A stretch of DNA of 64,000 bases from Paenibacillus thalictri (GCF_004307995.1 NZ_SIRE01000009.1:186001-250000), one strand, 5' to 3'; shown: positions 9,183 to 17,580, numbered from the stretch's first letter. Notes: generated by a model from the sequence alone, not told the origin. Translations and numbers: made by a program.

Positions 9183-10040
9183 TTGTTTGCAGCCGCTTTG
9201 ATTCTGGTGCTTGCGTCGGGCATGACGCATTCGATCTGGAACTTATTTACCAAAAGAAGCACCAAACGGGTTGTGTTTCTTTGGTCGCTCCACAGTCTTT
9301 CATGTATTTGTTTACTGCCTTATCTTATTCGCGAATTGACAACCGTTTCGTTCCCGCTGCATGTGTATTTGATGATGCTGCTTTCAGGGGGAGTTCAGGG
9401 CTGTTATATTTGGTTGTTGAACAAAACATACGCTTACGGGGATATGTCGCAGGTGTATCCGTTCTCCCGCGGCACGGCAGCAGCGCTTATTCCCTTGGTC
9501 AGCCTTGCGGTATTCCATGAACGCATTTCATGGTTGGGATGTATAGGTCTTGGCATCATCATTGCCGGGTTGTTTATATTAAGCGGGGCTGCGCGTATTC
9601 GCACATGGACGGCATCGAACCGTAAGGCGCTGCTTTATGCCGTCTCCGTTGGTATCTGCATTACTTCTTACACGCTGATCGACAAGACGATCATTGGCGC
9701 AGGTTTTTCGCCAATTGCTTTGATTGAAATATCGAATATCGGGAGCGTGCTTGTATTGACGGCTCCGGCGCTTTCTTCAATGGCCAATTTGAAACAGGAA
9801 TGGCGCATCAATTGGAAGACGATCGTGCTTGGTTCCATTTTATCGCCGGGATCGTACGTATTGTTTTTATATGCAATGAAATTAGCGCCGCTCTCGCATA
9901 TCGCTCCTGTCCGCGAAATCAGCACCGTGTTTGGAACACTGCTTGGCATCTTCCTGCTGAAAGAATCGCAAGGAAGGATTCGAATTATTATGTCCGCGTG
10001 TATTACATGCGGCATCATCACTTTAAGCCTATGGGGCTAG
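9183..10040 (+). CDS. EamA/DMT-family transporter
   Basis: A 285-residue, about ten-helix membrane protein of the drug/metabolite transporter superfamily, with two EamA repeats (about 1-135 and 150-285). The repeat ends carry the usual patterns ERISWLGCIGLGIIIAG and ESQGRIRIIMSA. Start chosen as TTG 9183 because GAGGTGAT sits six bases upstream; the frame is open upstream to GTG 9129 but without a ribosome site. The phosphodiesterase gene begins 16 bases downstream, so the two are probably one operon. The substrate is unknown. Confidence 0.8.
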   Translation: MFAAALILVLASGMTHSIWNLFTKRSTKRVVFLWSLHSLSCICLLPYLIRELTTVSFPLHVYLMMLLSGGVQGCYIWLLNKTYAYGDMSQVYPFSRGTAAALIPLVSLAVFHERISWLGCIGLGIIIAGLFILSGAARIRTWTASNRKALLYAVSVGICITSYTLIDKTIIGAGFSPIALIEISNIGSVLVLTAPALSSMANLKQEWRINWKTIVLGSILSPGSYVLFLYAMKLAPLSHIAPVREISTVFGTLLGIFLLKESQGRIRIIMSACITCGIITLSLWG

Positions 10041-10056
10041 GAGAGGCGGAGTCGAA

Positions 10057-10878
10057 ATGAGTCAACAGGTTGTGGAAAGGGTTGTTATTATTGGAGTGGA
10101 TGGGGCCGGCAACTATGTGACCCAAGCGCATACGCCGCAATTGGATGCGCTTTTTGCTAGCAGTGCCCATACGTTTGAAGCGCAGACCGTATTCCCGACC
10201 ATCAGCGCGGAATGTTGGGGAGCGATGCTTTACGGCGTTTTGCCGGAGGAACACGGCTTAAACAATGATATCGCCGCTGCATCGGCGATTCCTGACGATT
10301 TCCCGCATCGCTCCGTCTTTGGCGTCGCACGTCATCGTTATCCCGATGCCAAGCTGGCATCCTTCTGCTGCTGGTCCCCCATCAATACGGGCATTCTCGA
10401 AAGTGCCGCCGGTGTGCATACGGAATCCCTGCCGGATGAGGAGCTACCGCAGGCTGCGATACGTTATATGCGGGAAAACCCGGACTTCAAGCTGCTGCAG
10501 GTCATTTTTGACGGGGTGGATGCCGCGGGACACAAGTTTGGTTACGGAACGGCGGACTACTTGGATGTGATCACTGCAACAGACGGACGGGTAGGAGAAA
10601 TCATAGAGGCTTTGAAGCAGCACAATTTATGGGAAGGGACGGCGTTGATTACGGTTACGGATCACGGCGGAGGGGGATTGCACGAAACCGGACATGGCAG
10701 CGACGATCCGCGGGATATGACGATTTTTTGGTCTGTGGCCGGTCCGGGGATACACCCCGGTCTCATTAAGTCGCCCGTATCGATACTGGACACCGCTCCG
10801 GTGATAGCCAAACTGCTGGAGCTGCCTGTACAGGAGAAGTGGAAGGGGAGCGTTCCGGGGGACGTGTTTTTGAGCTGA
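10057..10878 (+). CDS. Type I phosphodiesterase/nucleotide pyrophosphatase family protein
   Basis: A 273-residue alkaline-phosphatase-superfamily enzyme. The N-terminal IIGVDGAG holds the first metal aspartate. TVFPTISAECWGAML carries the likely Thr nucleophile, and TDHGGGG with GHGSDD supplies further metal ligands. Family members hydrolyse nucleotide or lipid phosphodiesters on two zinc ions. No signal peptide is visible, so it should act in the cytoplasm. ATG 10057 is preceded by a purine-rich GGCGGAG site and lies 16 bases after the EamA gene. The exact substrate is not predictable. Confidence 0.8.
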   Translation: MSQQVVERVVIIGVDGAGNYVTQAHTPQLDALFASSAHTFEAQTVFPTISAECWGAMLYGVLPEEHGLNNDIAAASAIPDDFPHRSVFGVARHRYPDAKLASFCCWSPINTGILESAAGVHTESLPDEELPQAAIRYMRENPDFKLLQVIFDGVDAAGHKFGYGTADYLDVITATDGRVGEIIEALKQHNLWEGTALITVTDHGGGGLHETGHGSDDPRDMTIFWSVAGPGIHPGLIKSPVSILDTAPVIAKLLELPVQEKWKGSVPGDVFLS

Positions 10879-11216
10879 GCTGCTCATCTTTTTTTACGAA
10901 ACAAAAATGGATCTCAGGGTACGCCCTAACAAGCGAATAGGATTATCCATATTTACAACACGAGACATTAGTCTCGTGTTGTCCTTCAAGGTCATTCGTA
11001 GGTCAGGTAGAGTTCTCTGCACTAAATTCATAAACTACTGAGGATTACCCGGTTGAAAATAGAATACTCCGCTGTTATTTGAAAAGCAGGTGAAAGGACT
11101 CGTGGGCGCGAATATAGTGGGTGACATGCTTACGAAGATAGTTTCCGCTATGCGGAAACTCAGCCAATCCTTACGAAGCAGTTTTTGCTCCGCAAAAACT
11201 TTTAGGAGTGAATCCC
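10879..11216. other. Non-coding stretch with three hairpins
   Basis: About 340 bases without a gene. A weak stem TGAGC/GCTCA (10871-10886) before a T-run may end the upstream operon. A perfect 12-base stem with a four-base loop lies at 10955-10982 but has no T-run. Two further hairpins at 11140 and 11180 are described separately. The rest shows nothing I can name. Confidence 0.5.
11129..11204 (+). repeat. Two tandem hairpin units, period 41 bases
   Basis: CTTACGAAG occurs at 11129 and 11170, exactly 41 bases apart. Each copy is followed by a nine-base perfect hairpin with a three-base loop: AGTTTCCGC/GCGGAAACT (11140-11160) and AGTTTTTGC/GCAAAAACT (11180-11200). The second hairpin ends just before the AGGAG of the N-acetyltransferase gene. 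Confidence 0.7.
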
Positions 11217-11999
11217 ATGAACGAGCTTACCCGGCTAAAGCCTGAAGTGCGCGCTTATTTGCAGCGCATCGGTTACGAAGGGCCGCTTGACGGCAGTGCG
11301 GAAGCGCTTGCCGAACTTCAGGAGCGGCATCTTCATACGGTGCCGTACGAAAATTTTGATATTTTACGCCGCATCCCGCTCTCTTTGGAAGTTACCGCTC
11401 TCTATGACAAAATTGTCACCCGCCGCCGAGGAGGATACTGCTTTGAGCTGAATGCACTGTTTGGCTGGCTGCTGCGCGAGCTGGGTTATCCGGTTACCGA
11501 TTTGTTCGCCCGCTTCTGGCGCGACGAACCGAATCCCCCGCCCAAACGGCGGCATCATGTGCTAAAGGTCGAAGCGGCGGGCAACTTCTACTTGTGTGAT
11601 GTCGGTGTTGGAGGTATTGTCCCCAGGCGGCCGATCCAAATGACAGAGAAGCTCGAGCATCGGCAAGGCGACGAATGCTACCGGCTGGAAACCGATGCTT
11701 ATTACGGCTGGATGCTGTGTGAACTGAAGCGCGGAGAATGGTGCAAGCTGTACTCCTTTACGGAGGAACCGCAGTTGCCCAAAGATTACGTAATGGCGAG
11801 CTATTGGTGCGAAAATGCGCCGGAGTCGATTTTTACCCAAGCCGCGATGGTAGCGGTCCGCACCCTTGACGGACGCAACAGCGTCGCCGGTAAAGAATTC
11901 CGCATCTTTACTCCTGCGGGCGTAAACGCCTTTACTCCGCAGACGGATGAAGAATACAAGGAAGCGCTGCGCACTTATTTTGGCATCGTATTGGATTAG
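11217..11999 (+). CDS. nat: Arylamine N-acetyltransferase
   Basis: A 260-residue NAT enzyme transferring acetyl from acetyl-CoA to aromatic amines or hydrazines through a cysteine intermediate. The catalytic triad is visible: Cys75 in RRGGYCFELN, His in RRHHVLKV (residue 113 or 114) and Asp128 in LCDVGVGG. VPYENFD near residue 43 is another family landmark. Length fits the family. ATG 11217 has AGGAG eight bases upstream, so the longer GTG 11208 reading is unlikely. It stands alone, closed by the terminator at 12035. Confidence 0.92.
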   Translation: MNELTRLKPEVRAYLQRIGYEGPLDGSAEALAELQERHLHTVPYENFDILRRIPLSLEVTALYDKIVTRRRGGYCFELNALFGWLLRELGYPVTDLFARFWRDEPNPPPKRRHHVLKVEAAGNFYLCDVGVGGIVPRRPIQMTEKLEHRQGDECYRLETDAYYGWMLCELKRGEWCKLYSFTEEPQLPKDYVMASYWCENAPESIFTQAAMVAVRTLDGRNSVAGKEFRIFTPAGVNAFTPQTDEEYKEALRTYFGIVLD

Positions 12000-12034
12000 G
12001 GGTATCCCGCTTAAAAATTGAATTACAAACGGAG

Positions 12035-12063
12035 AACCGGAGCTTAACAACTCCGGTTTTTTT
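12035..12063 (+). terminator. Intrinsic terminator after nat
   Basis: AACCGGAG/CTCCGGTT stem (12035-12058) with an eight-base loop and a following T-run. Confidence 0.9.
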
Positions 12064-12108
12064 GTGTTAGTGCACAACTTTGGTAAAATTGAAACAATTA
12101 GCAGGGAG

Positions 12109-12136
12109 TTGACGTTTAGTAAGTATCGTTTATACG
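12109..12136 (+). promoter_or_regulatory. Possible promoter for the Asp-box lipoprotein
   Basis: TTGACG (12109-12114), a 16-base spacer and TATACG (12131-12136), about 110 bases before the start codon. TTGACGTTT recurs at about 12142. Only a plausible match. Confidence 0.3.
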
Positions 12137-12245
12137 ACGTATTGACGTTTGCAGCGCATTTTGGAAAAAATCGTCATGAAATTTGCCGTTTGGTCCATAA
12201 TAACAACCATGCGCTTTGATAATCACCACGATCAGGAGGCCCTTT

Positions 12246-13556
12246 ATGATTAGAAAAACGTTTAGTGTTCTTGCCGTATGTGCCTTATTTGCAGCCGCCG
12301 GATGCAGTGGGTCGGGTTCAGGCTCAGCGTCTCAGCCCAGCGGCCCGGCCGTCGCCGTATCCGGCGCAACAGCGGATTCCGCTTCAACCGGAGGGCAGCC
12401 GACTTCACCTGGAGCTTCCGCTGCACCTGCAGGCCAAACCGCAGCAGACGGGGGAAAAACGGCTTCGCCGGTTTCACAAAATACGGACGCGCCGAACAGC
12501 CCGTCCCGTCCCGCATCCGAAAATACGCCGATGAGTGAAGTGACGGCCGTGCGCATTATCGATCCGGCTTCCGGCTGGACCGGCGGCAACGGCTGGATTG
12601 CCCGCACCGATAATGGCGGTAAGGCTTGGGCCAAACAATACGAAGGAAAAGAGTCCATTAAGCAGCTGTTTGCCTTAAACGGCAAGGAAGTATGGTCGGT
12701 GACAGGCAACGGCGGCGCTTCGGGCACTAACGCTGCCGAACGGCTGCAGCTTCTGCACAGCACGGACGGCGGGAAGAAATGGTCTTCAGCCGGTACGGTG
12801 CCAAACGGCGGCTTCCTGCACTTTGTCTCTTCGCAGGAAGGTTTTGCGGCCAATGCGCATACCATAGACGGCGGCAAGAGCTGGGAACAGCTAACGGTGC
12901 CTAGCCCTATCGTGGGCGATGCGTATTTTCACGACAAAAAGAACGGTTGGGCGGTTGCAGCCGACAACGGCAAGCTGCTCGTAAAACGGACGACGGACGG
13001 CGGAGCCACATGGCAAAACGTGATGTCGCGGGATTCGGCAGCGCCGGTGAACGGCGCGCTCATCCGCTCGGCGGGCGTCAATGACGCATGGATCGAAGTG
13101 ATCGGCGACTCCGGCATGTCGCAGACGTCGTATTCGCTGTTTCATACGCCGGACGGCGGCAAAAGCTGGGTGACCGTCATCGCCAATTCCACGGCGGGTG
13201 CGGGACCAGCGCCCGGTTTCCCGGCCGGTTACAACGACGGGCCGAAAAACAACGGCAGCAAACCCGGCATGTTGTACGTCGTCGATACGAACACCGCGTT
13301 TATGAGCGGATTTTGCCCGGCTTGCGACAAACCAAACACCGTAGGCTGGACCCATGACGGAGGTAAGACGTGGAATAACGGCACCGAGTCGTTTGGGGGC
13401 TTTGGCGGTTCGCTGCTTGCTATGGCGGACAGCAACAACGGCTGGATGATTACGACCGACCGCACGGAACCATCGATCATGTATACGACATCGGACGGCG
13501 GAAAGCATTGGACTGAAGCTCATAAGTTCGACAAACCGAAGCCATCCGCTTCGTAA
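12246..13556 (+). CDS. Asp-box (BNR-repeat) beta-propeller lipoprotein
   Basis: A 436-residue exported lipoprotein. Signal peptide with lipobox FAAAGC ends near Cys19. A low-complexity Ser/Ala/Gly/Pro linker follows (about 20-95), then a repeat domain with at least six Asp-box motifs of the form S/T-x-DGG-K-x-W (STDGGKKW, TIDGGKSW, TTDGGATW, TPDGGKSW, THDGGKTW, TSDGGKHW). Such propellers occur in sialidases and Ycf48-like proteins, but no sialidase active site was recognised, so binding or scaffolding is more likely. ATG 12246 has TCAGGAGG upstream; the longer in-frame start at 12216 lacks one. Single gene with its own terminator. Confidence 0.8.
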   Translation: MIRKTFSVLAVCALFAAAGCSGSGSGSASQPSGPAVAVSGATADSASTGGQPTSPGASAAPAGQTAADGGKTASPVSQNTDAPNSPSRPASENTPMSEVTAVRIIDPASGWTGGNGWIARTDNGGKAWAKQYEGKESIKQLFALNGKEVWSVTGNGGASGTNAAERLQLLHSTDGGKKWSSAGTVPNGGFLHFVSSQEGFAANAHTIDGGKSWEQLTVPSPIVGDAYFHDKKNGWAVAADNGKLLVKRTTDGGATWQNVMSRDSAAPVNGALIRSAGVNDAWIEVIGDSGMSQTSYSLFHTPDGGKSWVTVIANSTAGAGPAPGFPAGYNDGPKNNGSKPGMLYVVDTNTAFMSGFCPACDKPNTVGWTHDGGKTWNNGTESFGGFGGSLLAMADSNNGWMITTDRTEPSIMYTTSDGGKHWTEAHKFDKPKPSAS

Positions 13557-13564
13557 ACGAAACA

Positions 13565-13608
13565 GGCCCTGACGGTTGCATACCGCTTCAGGGCTTTATG
13601 TTTTTTTG
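13565..13608 (+). terminator. Intrinsic terminator
   Basis: GCCCTGA.CGG pairs with CCGCTTCAGGGC (13566-13594, one bulge), followed by TTTATGTTTTTTTG. It directly abuts the -35 box of the next operon. Confidence 0.75.
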
Positions 13609-13637
13609 TTGACATACCGACCGAAGGTATGTAGAAT
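13609..13637 (+). promoter_or_regulatory. Sigma-A promoter of the VC0807-TetR operon
   Basis: Consensus TTGACA (13609-13614), a 17-base spacer and TAGAAT (13632-13637). The spacer is almost entirely occupied by a palindromic operator. Confidence 0.88.
13612..13632. promoter_or_regulatory. TetR-type operator 1
   Basis: Seven-base arms ACATACC and GGTATGT flank GACCGAA, lying exactly between the -35 and -10 boxes. Binding here should block RNA polymerase. The likely ligand is the TetR protein encoded at 14330, an inference from autoregulation in the family. Confidence 0.75.
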
Positions 13638-13647
13638 AAAAACAAAA

Positions 13648-13666
13648 GTACCGACCGAAGGTATGT
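13648..13666. promoter_or_regulatory. TetR-type operator 2
   Basis: The 18 bases at 13649-13666 exactly repeat bases 13615-13632 of operator 1, 34 bases further on and downstream of the -10 box near the expected transcript start. Confidence 0.7.
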
Positions 13667-13698
13667 TGGGCGATTGCTCAAAGAAAGGGACTGAGTAT

Positions 13699-14304
13699 AT
13701 GAATAAAACAAAAAAAGAAATCATTTTTACCGTCGTATTAAATATTGTTTTGCCTTATTTGGTTTATCAACTGCTGATTCCTTATACAAGCGGGATTACA
13801 GCTTTGTCGGCCGCGGCGTTGATTCCGCTCTGCGATTCGCTGTATACCCTCATCCGTACGAGGCGGATGGACGCATTTTCCGGTTTTATTTTTCTAAGCA
13901 TCGTCTTGGGCATTATCGCCGTGGCTATCGGCGGCGACGAAAGATTTATTTTGCTGAGAGAATCCTACATTACCGGTGTCATGGGGCTTTTGTTTCTGGT
14001 TTCGCTGTTGTTCTCCAGACCGCTTATTTATTATTTTGCAGAGCGGTTCATGGGCAGCGAATCCAACATGAACGATAAATGGCTGAGCTCTATGGGGGTG
14101 CGCAGGACGATGCGCTTGATGACGTTTGTTTGGGGAATCAGCTTGCTTTTTGAAGCGTGCGTCAAGGTTATGCTCGTATATGCGATATCGATTCCTACTT
14201 TCTTAATCATATCGCCGATTGTCACTTACGGGCTGATCGGCTTGACGATCTGGTGGAATGTTTATTATGTCAAACAAATCAGAAAGAAATCCGCGATCGC
14301 TTAA
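13699..14304 (+). CDS. VC0807-family membrane protein
   Basis: A 201-residue protein with about six hydrophobic segments, matching the VC0807 family of uncharacterised membrane proteins (some annotated as septation-like). N-terminus KKEIIFTVVLNIVLPYLVYQLL. ATG 13699 follows GAAAGGGACTGAGTAT; longer in-frame starts would run through the promoter and operators, so they are rejected. The TetR regulator follows 25 bases later, giving a two-gene autoregulated unit. TetR control of a membrane protein often means response to a toxic or lipophilic compound, but the substrate is unknown. Confidence 0.75.
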   Translation: MNKTKKEIIFTVVLNIVLPYLVYQLLIPYTSGITALSAAALIPLCDSLYTLIRTRRMDAFSGFIFLSIVLGIIAVAIGGDERFILLRESYITGVMGLLFLVSLLFSRPLIYYFAERFMGSESNMNDKWLSSMGVRRTMRLMTFVWGISLLFEACVKVMLVYAISIPTFLIISPIVTYGLIGLTIWWNVYYVKQIRKKSAIA

Positions 14305-14329
14305 TCGTCGCGCAAATAGGAGTGATCTT

Positions 14330-14935
14330 ATGACGGAAAAAACGATAAATCCCAGTCTGCAGCTGATTCTGGACATTGCCGAGAAGTTGATCCTGGAGAG
14401 GGGCTGCCGCAACACGACACTGCAGGATATCGCCGATCAGGGCGGGTTAACCAAAGGCGCAATTTATCATTACGTAAAAAGCAAAGACGAGTTGTTCGGC
14501 TTGATCCTGGAGGCCGGACTGCAGCAGACGAACCGGCGTTTTATGGAGTCGGTGTCCGACTCCGTTTCACAGAAAACAAGCTCCAGAGGGCCCATCGAGC
14601 TGCTGGCGCGGCGGCTGCATGCGTTATCTGACGGGAGCAACGCGATCGGCTTGATCTTTATATATTTGCTCAGTCAGAAAGACAAACCGGCGATTGCTGA
14701 GATACTGAACCGCTATTACGCAACGTCGATTCAAATGACCCAAAGTTGGATTGAGGTCGGCAAGCAGCACAAGGTTATTCCCGAGCAGGTGGATGCGGAG
14801 AAGGCCGCAAAGATGTTTGCCATTTTCAAAAACGGCCTGCAAATTCAGAATCTGGTTTCGCTTGAATCGGGACATGTGCCGGATGACGAGATTTACGTGT
14901 TTGTATTAAGCGCATTGGGAATTAAAGATGTGTAA
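14330..14935 (+). CDS. TetR/AcrR-family transcriptional regulator
   Basis: A 201-residue repressor. The N-terminal helix-turn-helix (about 10-55) includes TLQDIADQGGLTKGAIYHY, the family signature, and is followed by an alpha-helical ligand-binding domain without recognisable specificity. ATG 14330 has AGGAGTGATC upstream. The longer reading from 14258 would overlap the membrane-protein gene and lacks a ribosome site. Downstream of and cotranscribed with the VC0807-family gene, it most likely binds the two operators at 13612 and 13648. Confidence 0.9.
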   Translation: MTEKTINPSLQLILDIAEKLILERGCRNTTLQDIADQGGLTKGAIYHYVKSKDELFGLILEAGLQQTNRRFMESVSDSVSQKTSSRGPIELLARRLHALSDGSNAIGLIFIYLLSQKDKPAIAEILNRYYATSIQMTQSWIEVGKQHKVIPEQVDAEKAAKMFAIFKNGLQIQNLVSLESGHVPDDEIYVFVLSALGIKDV

Positions 14936-15065
14936 CCGCGGGGGCATGGCCCGGTCCGGTCCGATCATATTTGCCGAGACAACCGCCGCCTAATAGCCAA
15001 ACGGTTTCCTCCACATACAATAGACTAAATACACGCCTCATCCCCCGGAAGCTTGAGACTGACAG

Positions 15066-15086
15066 GCACCGTTACTTAAACGGTGC
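15066..15086 (+). promoter_or_regulatory. Hairpin upstream of the nucleotidyltransferase gene
   Basis: Perfect eight-base stem GCACCGTT/AACGGTGC with a five-base loop in the 245-base gap after the TetR gene. No T-run follows. It may mark an mRNA end or be a weak regulatory hairpin. Confidence 0.35.
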
Positions 15087-15180
15087 GATGTATCATCCGG
15101 AAATGAACATCCTCCGGAACATGCGGTGCTTGCAGGATGAAGTCGATTGCGGAAGATGGGCGTATGGGGAGGATACCGCC

Positions 15181-15897
15181 ATGCCATATTCGGATGTAAA
15201 CAGGGCTGACCCGGTTGAAGCCGCTCGCGGCATTATCAATCGTCATTTTCCAGGCTGCACCGTTGCTATCTTATCGGGAAGCGCGCTGCGTCACGTTACG
15301 CCGACCTCCGACCTGGATCTAGTTGTCTTTGATGCCTCTTGCGGAGATGTATTCCGCAAGTCGTTCACCGATGGCGGCTGGCCGGTCGAAGTGTTCCTGC
15401 TGCAGCAGGAAAGTTACCGGTTTTATTTGGACGAAGCGGCATACAGCGGGGTTCCCTCTTTGCTGCGCATGTGCGCAGAAGGTGTCGTTATTAAAGATGA
15501 CGGCAGCGCGGCTGCGTTTATTCAGGAAGCCAGAGAATGCCTGCTCGAAGGTCCTCCGGAATGGGAGGATAACGACAGCAGACGCTGCCGTTACCAGCTG
15601 TCGGAATTGCTTGACGATTTTATCGGCGGAGAGAACGGGGCCGAGCATATGTTTACGATCTCCCGAATCGTGCTGCTGTTATCCGAGTTCGTGCTGCGCA
15701 GCAACCGCTGCTGGATCGGGGGAGACGGCAAATGGATGAGCCGCGCGCTGGAAGACTTCGATCCGGATCTTGCTGACGGCCTGCTGCGGGCTGTCGGATT
15801 GTTTTATTCGCGCAGCGATAAAGAACCCTTGATCCAGCTGTGTGAGGAGCAGCTTGCCGCTTATGGAGGCCGGTTATTCGAAGGTTATGAGGAATAA
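15181..15897 (+). CDS. Nucleotidyltransferase-domain protein
   Basis: A 238-residue protein with a DNA-polymerase-beta-type nucleotidyltransferase core: GSALRHVTPTSDLDLVVFD (about 34-52) supplies the GS...DxD metal-binding pattern. The remaining about 180 residues are helical and unassigned. Relatives adenylate antibiotics, tRNA or proteins (MNT/HEPN-type), but the acceptor here is not evident. ATG 15181 has GGGGAGG eight bases upstream; a longer open frame from 14971 runs through the hairpin and has no ribosome site. It stands alone between two regulators. Confidence 0.75.
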   Translation: MPYSDVNRADPVEAARGIINRHFPGCTVAILSGSALRHVTPTSDLDLVVFDASCGDVFRKSFTDGGWPVEVFLLQQESYRFYLDEAAYSGVPSLLRMCAEGVVIKDDGSAAAFIQEARECLLEGPPEWEDNDSRRCRYQLSELLDDFIGGENGAEHMFTISRIVLLLSEFVLRSNRCWIGGDGKWMSRALEDFDPDLADGLLRAVGLFYSRSDKEPLIQLCEEQLAAYGGRLFEGYEE

Positions 15898-15968
15898 CGC
15901 TTATAAGGTGTTTCCAGCTGCTGCAGGCTTCTTCCGCTATCTTGCCATGGGCCAGCGAATGGTGTAAC

Positions 15969-15994
15969 GTATTAGGATGATACACTTCTAATAC
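15969..15994. promoter_or_regulatory. Inverted repeat, possible GntR operator
   Basis: GTATTAG and CTAATAC arms separated by 12 bases, just upstream of the GntR-family gene. It may serve autoregulation; the spacer is rather long. Confidence 0.35.
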
Positions 15995-16013
15995 TGATGA
16001 GGCGGAGGCATGT

Positions 16014-17060
16014 ATGAACCGGGATTTTACTCCAACCTATTATTCCATCAAGCGGAATATTAAAGACCAAATAGCCCGAAACATCCTCCAGCCGGGCGAG
16101 CTGCTGCCGGGTAGAAAGGCGATGTGCGAGCTGTACGATTGCAGTTGGAGTACACTCAACCGGGCGGTCAACGAGTTGATCCTGGAGGGCGTGCTTACGG
16201 CTGAGAAAGGCAAGGGCACCTATGTCTCAAGCCGGCCGCAGCCGGGTGCGGCCGGAGGCGAGCAACCTAAGACGCTGAATGTATGGCTCTGCAATCCTTA
16301 TCCGAGCGTATACGGCATGATTTCGGAGATGATGGACGGCATGCGCGAGGAAGCGCATCAGCGCGGAGTATCCATCCGTTTTCTGGATTTGGTCGATTCG
16401 GCGATTCCTAAGGAATTGGATGAATATATCGTGGTTACGCCTTCCAATGAACAGTTGGTTTCGCTAATCGAAGCTTACGAATACGGCTCCCGGTTTGTCG
16501 TCGTCAATTCAAGCTGGCAGGGCGCGCCATATCCATGCATCGACGCGGATATTTTCGGAGCGGTGAGCGAGGCGACAAGTCTGCTGCTTCACAAAGGCCA
16601 CCGGAACATCGGTCTGCTTGGCATCCGCAGCGGATTGTCCAACTACGAACGCCGGGTTGATGCGTTTCGCGGCGCCTTCCTTCAAGGCGGTCTGCCTCTG
16701 TCGGACGAGTGGATCGTAGGCCGGCCGGAGAACCGGGAGGAAGCGAAGAAGCTTTACGGCGAATGGCTCGACCGCCATTCCGAAGTAACCGCATTGTTCG
16801 CCGCCGACTATGCGACAACGCTCATTTTGCTTGAGTTATTGGCGGAGAAAAACATCAAGGTACCGCAGCAAATCTCGCTGTTCACGGTAGGTGCGCCGCG
16901 GTTTGCTTCGCTGCAGAATACGCCGATCAGCACGATTGTGCAGCCGTTTTACGAGATGGGCCGTCTGTCCGTTGTCCGGCTGCTGGAACGGCAAATGACG
17001 GGCGGAACGGAGCTGTTGGCTTGTAAGCTGCTGATGGGTGATTCGGTCAGCACCGTATGA
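16014..17060 (+). CDS. GntR-type regulator with LacI-like sugar-binding domain
   Basis: A 348-residue regulator. The N-terminal GntR winged helix (about 5-75) has YYSIKRNIKDQIARN and the wing segment EGVLTAEKGKGTYVSS. The C-terminus (about 85-345) is a periplasmic-binding-protein/LacI fold with the pattern KGHRNIGLLGIRSG...NYERRVDAFRGAF. This AraR-like architecture normally binds a sugar. ATG 16014 follows GGCGGAGG. It precedes the rhamnose-mutarotase/sulfatase/ABC genes on the same strand, and a palindrome at 17220 lies at their promoter, so it is their probable regulator. Confidence 0.88.
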   Translation: MNRDFTPTYYSIKRNIKDQIARNILQPGELLPGRKAMCELYDCSWSTLNRAVNELILEGVLTAEKGKGTYVSSRPQPGAAGGEQPKTLNVWLCNPYPSVYGMISEMMDGMREEAHQRGVSIRFLDLVDSAIPKELDEYIVVTPSNEQLVSLIEAYEYGSRFVVVNSSWQGAPYPCIDADIFGAVSEATSLLLHKGHRNIGLLGIRSGLSNYERRVDAFRGAFLQGGLPLSDEWIVGRPENREEAKKLYGEWLDRHSEVTALFAADYATTLILLELLAEKNIKVPQQISLFTVGAPRFASLQNTPISTIVQPFYEMGRLSVVRLLERQMTGGTELLACKLLMGDSVSTV

Positions 17061-17181
17061 GCAAGGCATTGAATCGTCAAAAAGCCGCAGTTCGACAAGT
17101 CGTTAGCGATTGTTGATAGGCGGCTTTCGCCTCGTCGATAAGTCCGATGGAAAAAAGTCGTCCTCTTCGAAGGTTTTTTTG

Positions 17182-17211
17182 TTGACAGAAACGATGGCTT
17201 CATACTAACAT
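17182..17211 (+). promoter_or_regulatory. Candidate promoter of the rhamnose-sulfatase operon
   Basis: TTGACA (17182-17187), an 18-base spacer and TAACAT (17206-17211). The -35 is perfect and the -10 weak, consistent with a controlled promoter. Confidence 0.5.
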
Positions 17212-17219
17212 TGATATAT

Positions 17220-17237
17220 ATGTATAAATGTATACAT
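17220..17237. promoter_or_regulatory. Palindrome at the operon start, possible GntR operator
   Basis: ATGTAT and ATACAT arms separated by six bases, in an AT-rich stretch between the candidate -10 box and the GAGGAGG of rhaM. Confidence 0.4.
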
Positions 17238-17256
17238 GAGGAGGTGAGCATTAAAA

Positions 17257-17562
17257 ATGAGATGCGCATTTTCACTGGCCATCATACCTGGGCGGGAGGA
17301 GGAATATGACCGGAGGCATCAGGAGGTGTGGCCGGAACTTCTTCAGCTGCTTAAAGAGAGCGGTTTCAGAAATTACTCGATTTTCCGCCGCGGTTCGGTT
17401 TTATTCGCCTATATGGAGTCGGAGCAGCAACCGCTGCAAGCGTTTGTGCGCATGCAAGAACATCCGGTACAGATCAAATGGCGGGACTATATGTCCGATG
17501 TGCTTGTCCGCGACGAGAATATGGGTTTTACGTTTATGGATGAAGTATTTCACTTGGAGTAA
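17257..17562 (+). CDS. rhaM: L-rhamnose mutarotase
   Basis: A 101-residue enzyme interconverting alpha and beta anomers of L-rhamnose (RhaM, former DUF718). Family landmarks are the N-terminal FSLAIIPGREEEY, the likely catalytic His21 in RRHQEVWPEL, the GFRNYSIF segment and a C-terminal MDEVFHLE. Length matches the family. ATG 17257 follows GAGGAGGTGAGC. First gene of a five-gene unit, 18 bases before the sulfatase gene. No rhamnose isomerase or kinase is nearby, so catabolism must be completed elsewhere. Confidence 0.88.
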   Translation: MRCAFSLAIIPGREEEYDRRHQEVWPELLQLLKESGFRNYSIFRRGSVLFAYMESEQQPLQAFVRMQEHPVQIKWRDYMSDVLVRDENMGFTFMDEVFHLE

Positions 17563-17580
17563 AGACAGGAGGAAGCTTTC

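Noticed and set aside
12891..13523. Long minus-strand open frame (210 codons) over the Asp-box lipoprotein gene
   Set aside because: It is antisense to a gene with clear signal peptide and repeats, has no ribosome site, and its Arg/His-rich composition is typical of a shadow frame.
17085..17180. Terminator between the GntR gene and rhaM
   Set aside because: AAGCCGC/GCGGCTT can pair but the loop is long and no T-run follows; the later CTTCGAAG before TTTTTTT is too short a stem to call.
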